A DNA stretch of 64,000 bases from Atopobiaceae bacterium (GTDB lineage: Bacteria > Actinomycetota > Coriobacteriia > Coriobacteriales > Atopobiaceae), in NCBI GenBank assembly GCA_022483015.1, contig JAKVOB010000001.1, forward strand, positions 124,001 to 188,000, read 5' to 3'. The position numbers and the translations under genes were made by a program. Below, piece by piece: positions 60,356 to 64,000 of this stretch (position 1 is the stretch's first letter; every line of letters starts with the position of its first letter). The notes beneath the pieces are model-generated. The model was given only the letters and a program-made list of their open reading frames with translations. It did no database searches and was not told the DNA's origin.

Positions 60356-62017
60356 ATGTCCGATTCGCTGAAGTGGTGGCAGAGGACCATCGTGTACGAG
60401 GTCTACCCCAAGAGCTTCCTCGACACGAGGGGCCAGGGGACGGGCACCATACAGGGCATCACGTCCAAGCTCGACCACCTCGCCTCGCTCGGCGTCGGCG
60501 CCGCCTGGCTCACCCCCGTCTACGCCTCCCCTATGGTCGACAACGGCTATGACGTGGCCGACTACTATGCCATCGACCCAAGCTTCGGGACCATGGCCGA
60601 CATGGACGAGCTCATCGCCCGTGCCGGCGAGCGCGGCATCCGCATCGTGATGGACCTCGTGTTCAACCACACATCCGACCAGAACTCGTGGTTCGTCGAC
60701 TCCGCCTCGTCACCCACGGCCGAGCACGCCGACTGGTACATATGGCGCGACGCCAGACCCGACGGCAGCGCCCCCACCAACTGGCGCAGCATCTTCGGGG
60801 GTTCGGCATGGGAGTGGTGCGAGGCACGGCAGCAGTACTACCTGCACACCTTCGCCCCCCAGCAGCCCGACCTCAACTGGGCGAACCCCCGCGTCCGCTC
60901 CGCGCTCTTCGACGTGGCCAACTTCTGGGCCGACAAGGGCGTGGGCGGCTTCCGCGTGGACGCCGTGACCTACATCAGGAAGCCCGACGAGTTCCGCGAC
61001 GGCACGCCCGACGCCGATGACGGCATGGTCCGCATCCATGACATGACCGCCAACACGCCCGGCATCCTCGACTACCTCCATGAGTTCAAGGACGCCGTCT
61101 GCGACGGGCGCGACATCTTCACCGTGGGCGAGGCCAACGGCGTCGTCGCGTCCGACCTGCCCCTCTGGGTGGGCGACGACGGCGTCTTCGACATGGTCTT
61201 CGAGTTCTCGCACATGCACGTCCCCATGGGTTCCGCCGAGGTCTGGTACGAGGCTCCCGCCTGGAGGCTCACGGAGCTCAAGGCAGCGCTTGCCGCATCC
61301 CAGGCCAACACCGCGACCACGGGCTGGTACCCCATCTTCTTCGAGAACCACGACCAGCCGAGGTCGCCCTCCAACTTCCTCCCAGCGGGCGTGGACCCTG
61401 CCCTGGCCGCGAAGGTGCTGGCGACGGTCCTGCTCACCCTGCGGGGCACGCCCTTCGTCTACCAGGGCGAGGAGCTCGGCTACACCAACGTGGCCTGGCC
61501 CTCGATCGACGACTACGACGACGTCTCGTCCGCGTCGCAGTACGCCTCCGCGATCGCGGCCGGCCTCACGGCGGACGAGGCCCTGAGGTGCGTCCATCGC
61601 TTCAGCCGTGACAACGCCCGCACCCCCCTGCAATGGACCGACGGCAGCCACGCGGGCTTCTCCACGGGCACGCCCTGGCTTCCCGTGCACGACGACTACG
61701 CCACGGACAACGTCGAGGCGCAGGATGCCCAGAAGGCCTCCGTGCTCTCCTGGTACCGACGGCTGGTCGCCCTCCGCGCCTCGCACGAGGAACTCGTGTC
61801 GGGCGACTACGTCGAGCTCATGCCCGCGAGCGAGCAGGTCCTCGCCTTCCAGAGGACGGCAGGGGCCAGAAAGGCCGTCGTGCTCGCGAACCTCTCGGAC
61901 GAGGACGCGCCCTACGAGGCATCGCTCGTCGACGGCATGGGGCTCCTCGCATCCACCTACGGCGACTCGCTCGCAGGGACCCTCCGCCCTCTGGAGTCCG
62001 TCGTCTTCGAGGCGTAG
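60356..62017 (+). CDS. GH13 alpha-glucosidase (oligo-1,6-glucosidase/trehalose-6-P hydrolase-like)
   Basis: 553-residue cytosolic glycoside hydrolase. GH13 regions: I VMDLVFNHTSDQN, II GGFRVDAVTYI (nucleophile Asp), III FTVGEANGV (acid Glu), IV FFENHDQPRSPS (Asp). Domain B begins after the EHADWYIWRDAR segment, and the C-terminal beta domain ends with RPLESVVFEA. Probably hydrolyses short alpha-glucosides. GGAGGAG precedes the ATG. Confidence 0.92.
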   Translation: MSDSLKWWQRTIVYEVYPKSFLDTRGQGTGTIQGITSKLDHLASLGVGAAWLTPVYASPMVDNGYDVADYYAIDPSFGTMADMDELIARAGERGIRIVMDLVFNHTSDQNSWFVDSASSPTAEHADWYIWRDARPDGSAPTNWRSIFGGSAWEWCEARQQYYLHTFAPQQPDLNWANPRVRSALFDVANFWADKGVGGFRVDAVTYIRKPDEFRDGTPDADDGMVRIHDMTANTPGILDYLHEFKDAVCDGRDIFTVGEANGVVASDLPLWVGDDGVFDMVFEFSHMHVPMGSAEVWYEAPAWRLTELKAALAASQANTATTGWYPIFFENHDQPRSPSNFLPAGVDPALAAKVLATVLLTLRGTPFVYQGEELGYTNVAWPSIDDYDDVSSASQYASAIAAGLTADEALRCVHRFSRDNARTPLQWTDGSHAGFSTGTPWLPVHDDYATDNVEAQDAQKASVLSWYRRLVALRASHEELVSGDYVELMPASEQVLAFQRTAGARKAVVLANLSDEDAPYEASLVDGMGLLASTYGDSLAGTLRPLESVVFEA

Positions 62018-62047
62018 GCACGGCCGTCACCCCGCGTCGGCAACCCC

Positions 62048-64000
62048 CTAGGCCTTCCTGCCCACCTGCTCGGCGATCAGGTCGAAGAGCACCTGTGGGT
62101 CTATGGGCTTGGAAAGGTGGGCGTCCATCCCGACCTCGAGGCTCGCCCTCACGTCCTCCTCGTACGCGTTGGCGCTCATCGCGATGATGGGGACCGTCTT
62201 GGCATCAGGGCGGTCGAGGGCACGGATGGCGCGCGTGGCATCGAGGCCGTCCATGACCGGCATGCGGATGTCCATCAGGATGACGTCGTACGCCCCCGTC
62301 TCGGCCTCCGAGAACGCCGTGAGGCCTGCCTGCCCGTCCGCCTCATGCCGGACGTCGCAGCCCTGCCTCTCGAGGAGACGCTGCGCGACGAGCGCGTTGA
62401 CGTGGTTGTCCTCGCAGAGGAGCACCTTGAGCCCCGTGAGGTCCACGGGCTCGTGCTCCTTGGGAATCCCCTGCGCCAGAGCGGCCTGCCGCCCCTGCGA
62501 GACGTCCTGGACGGCTGGCGCGGCCGCGTCCCTCGAGCGGTAGCGATAGGGCAGGGTCACCGAGAAGGTCGTGCCGACGCCCAGCGCGCTCGTCACCGAG
62601 ATGTCACCGCCCATGGCGCGTGCCGTCCTCCGCGCGAGCGCGAGCCCCAGCCCCGTCCCCGGGATGGCGCCCGTGCCCTCGAGGCGCTCCTGCGCGAAGG
62701 GGGTGAACACCTGCCTCAGGAACCCCTCGCTCATGCCGCACCCGTCATCCGAGACCGTGAGGAGGTCGCACGTGTCCTCCTCGTCATGGCTCAGGTTCTT
62801 GACGGCGATCGTCACATGGCCTCCCTCGCCGGTGAACTTGAGGGCATTGCTCAGCAGGTTCATGAGCAGCCGCTGCGTCTTGGGGACGTCCATGTAGTAC
62901 TCGTAACCAGCGACACCCGTACCCTGTGGGTACTCGAAGTGGATATGCTTCGACTCCATCTCGGGGGCGACCATGCTCACGCAGGGGATGAGGGCCTCCA
63001 TGGGAGGGGCCCATGTGCAGTTGAGCGTGAAACGGCCGCTCTCGATGCGGCTCATGTCGAGGATGTCATTGAGGATGTGGAGCAGGTACTCGCTCGATTC
63101 CTTGATGTGCTGGAGGTCCTCCCTCGTCCCAGGCTCCTTGGTCTCGTCGAGGGCGAGCTGGGTCATGCCGATGATGGCGTTCATGGGGGTGCGGATGTCA
63201 TGGCTCATGTTCGAGAGGAACTCGCTCTTGGCGCGGCTCACGCCCTCCGCCTTGCTCAAGGCCTCCTGCAGGACCTGCTGCTGCTTGAGGTCCTGCTCGT
63301 AGATGTCGGTGATGTCCCGGCTGGCGAGGACGATGTCCTCATGGGTGTCATCGAGATAGAAGGCCCGCGTCCGCTTGCAATGCGGCTCGCCGTCCTCGCC
63401 CATGCGCAGGTAGGTGATCTTGTCGACCGCCCCTCCCTGCGCCCCCTCGACCAACGCGTCGCGCGAGAAGAACCTCCGCACCTTGGCGACGTCCTCCGGC
63501 ACGATGCCCTCGAGCACGGGGGCGTCCCCACCGAAGAGCGCGGCATCATAGTCGAACCCCTCGCCAAGCGCCTGGCCACGGTCCGCATAGTCGTCGCGCA
63601 GACGGAGCAGCACGGCCTTGCCCGAGACCACGCTCAGGAGCATGACGAAGTCGGTCTCCTCGTCTATGACCCCATCTGCCACGAGGGAGCGCTTCCTCTC
63701 GAGGTCGACGTCACGCACGAAGACGTAGGCGACGACGTCGTCCGTGTCGCAGTCACGCTCCATCCTGCTGTCCGCGCTCAGCCAGTGGAGGCACCCGTCA
63801 TCGAACCGGACGCGGAAGTCCATGCTGCGCTCGGGCATCCCGCCGTCGAACAGGTCGAGGTTCGTGATGCGGTCGAACCGTGACGCGAGCAGCGCACGGT
63901 CACTCTCGACGGGCATGCCCTGCCTCAGGAGGGCCACGCACTCCGATCCGGTCTTGTTGTCCAGCGACCGGTCCTGCGGATGGTGCACGTTCCGGTACTC
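62048..64000 (-). CDS. Hybrid sensor histidine kinase/response regulator, 5' end outside window
   Basis: Over 650 residues. N-terminal sensor with PAS-like segments (DRITNLDLFDGGM and a second one with YLRMGEDGEPHCKR), a coiled linker, then H-box FLSNMSHDIRTPMNAIIGM, N-box LLMNLLSNALKFTGEGG, G1 VSDDGCGMSEGF, G2 GTGLGLALARR, and a C-terminal receiver with LLCEDNHVNALVA, LMDIRMPVMDG (phosphoacceptor Asp) and Lys in LSKPIDP. The frame remains open past the GTG at 63988 (EYRN upstream), so the start lies beyond the window. No membrane helix in the visible part. Confidence 0.9.
   Translation of the reverse strand, partial: EYRNVHHPQDRSLDNKTGSECVALLRQGMPVESDRALLASRFDRITNLDLFDGGMPERSMDFRVRFDDGCLHWLSADSRMERDCDTDDVVAYVFVRDVDLERKRSLVADGVIDEETDFVMLLSVVSGKAVLLRLRDDYADRGQALGEGFDYDAALFGGDAPVLEGIVPEDVAKVRRFFSRDALVEGAQGGAVDKITYLRMGEDGEPHCKRTRAFYLDDTHEDIVLASRDITDIYEQDLKQQQVLQEALSKAEGVSRAKSEFLSNMSHDIRTPMNAIIGMTQLALDETKEPGTREDLQHIKESSEYLLHILNDILDMSRIESGRFTLNCTWAPPMEALIPCVSMVAPEMESKHIHFEYPQGTGVAGYEYYMDVPKTQRLLMNLLSNALKFTGEGGHVTIAVKNLSHDEEDTCDLLTVSDDGCGMSEGFLRQVFTPFAQERLEGTGAIPGTGLGLALARRTARAMGGDISVTSALGVGTTFSVTLPYRYRSRDAAAPAVQDVSQGRQAALAQGIPKEHEPVDLTGLKVLLCEDNHVNALVAQRLLERQGCDVRHEADGQAGLTAFSEAETGAYDVILMDIRMPVMDGLDATRAIRALDRPDAKTVPIIAMSANAYEEDVRASLEVGMDAHLSKPIDPQVLFDLIAEQVGRKA

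Overview
The window is a 64 kb piece of a high-GC (roughly two-thirds G+C) bacterial chromosome with densely packed genes, many joined by ATGA or TGATG stop/start overlaps. Gene content (anaerobic [FeFe]-hydrogenase maturases, family II pyrophosphatase, ECF transporter component, thiamine salvage, 4Fe-4S aldo/keto reductase) and style suggest an anaerobic actinobacterium of the Coriobacteriia, perhaps Olsenella/Atopobiaceae-like. That placement is inference from recognised proteins, not from a marker gene. No rRNA, tRNA, CRISPR array or intact insertion sequence was seen.

Layout. 1-4.5 kb: two EamA/DMT exporters, a HAD phosphatase, a membrane-anchored Mrr-like nuclease and leuB. 4.7-9.4 kb: degV and leuA-leuC-leuD behind a leucine-rich leader peptide. 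9.4-18.6 kb: an HD-GYP protein, an SPFH protein, a toxin/antitoxin pair, a Cof-type HAD, an aminotransferase, a lipoprotein, TatD, TcdA and membrane proteins. 18.7-25.2 kb: Mn-type pyrophosphatase, CorA, RidA, and a zur-znuACB zinc operon with a clear Zur-type operator.

25.4-38.4 kb is the most remarkable part: a minus-strand run of twelve genes, nearly all translationally coupled. In transcription order they are a NifH-like reductase, a long/short pair of nitrogenase component-1-like proteins, hypF, hypC, hypD, hypE, a TM1266-family putative hydrogenase regulator, a second long/short nitrogenase-like pair, hydF and hydE. It joins the Fe(CN)2CO-making Hyp machinery, two of the three H-cluster maturases (no hydG in the run) and a nitrogenase-like reductase system. 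No hydrogenase structural gene, hypA, hypB, nifB or nifEN is present. I read it as a candidate undescribed metallocofactor assembly or hydrogen-metabolism system, possibly a HydG-independent route to the H-cluster.

38.8-49.8 kb: an aldolase-fold protein lacking the Schiff-base lysine, a CMD-family protein, flavodoxin, an ECF S component, DUF1893, an Fe-S aldo/keto reductase, an iron alcohol dehydrogenase, a cupin with an unusual MerR-tail-like N-terminus, a LysR regulator, a secreted transglutaminase-like protein and a polar amino acid ABC transporter. 50-53.7 kb: TPP-riboswitch thiC-thiM-thiE-thiD, with thiD frameshifted at a G run. 53.8-58.5 kb: sulfur amino acid genes. A cystathionine lyase/synthase-type plus cysteine-synthase-type pair, and a cyclase-family hydrolase plus APC permease, share the same palindromic operator. 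The second unit also has a Met/Cys-rich leader peptide followed by an intrinsic terminator. 58.5-64 kb: malic enzyme, a GH13 glucosidase, and a hybrid histidine kinase running off the window.
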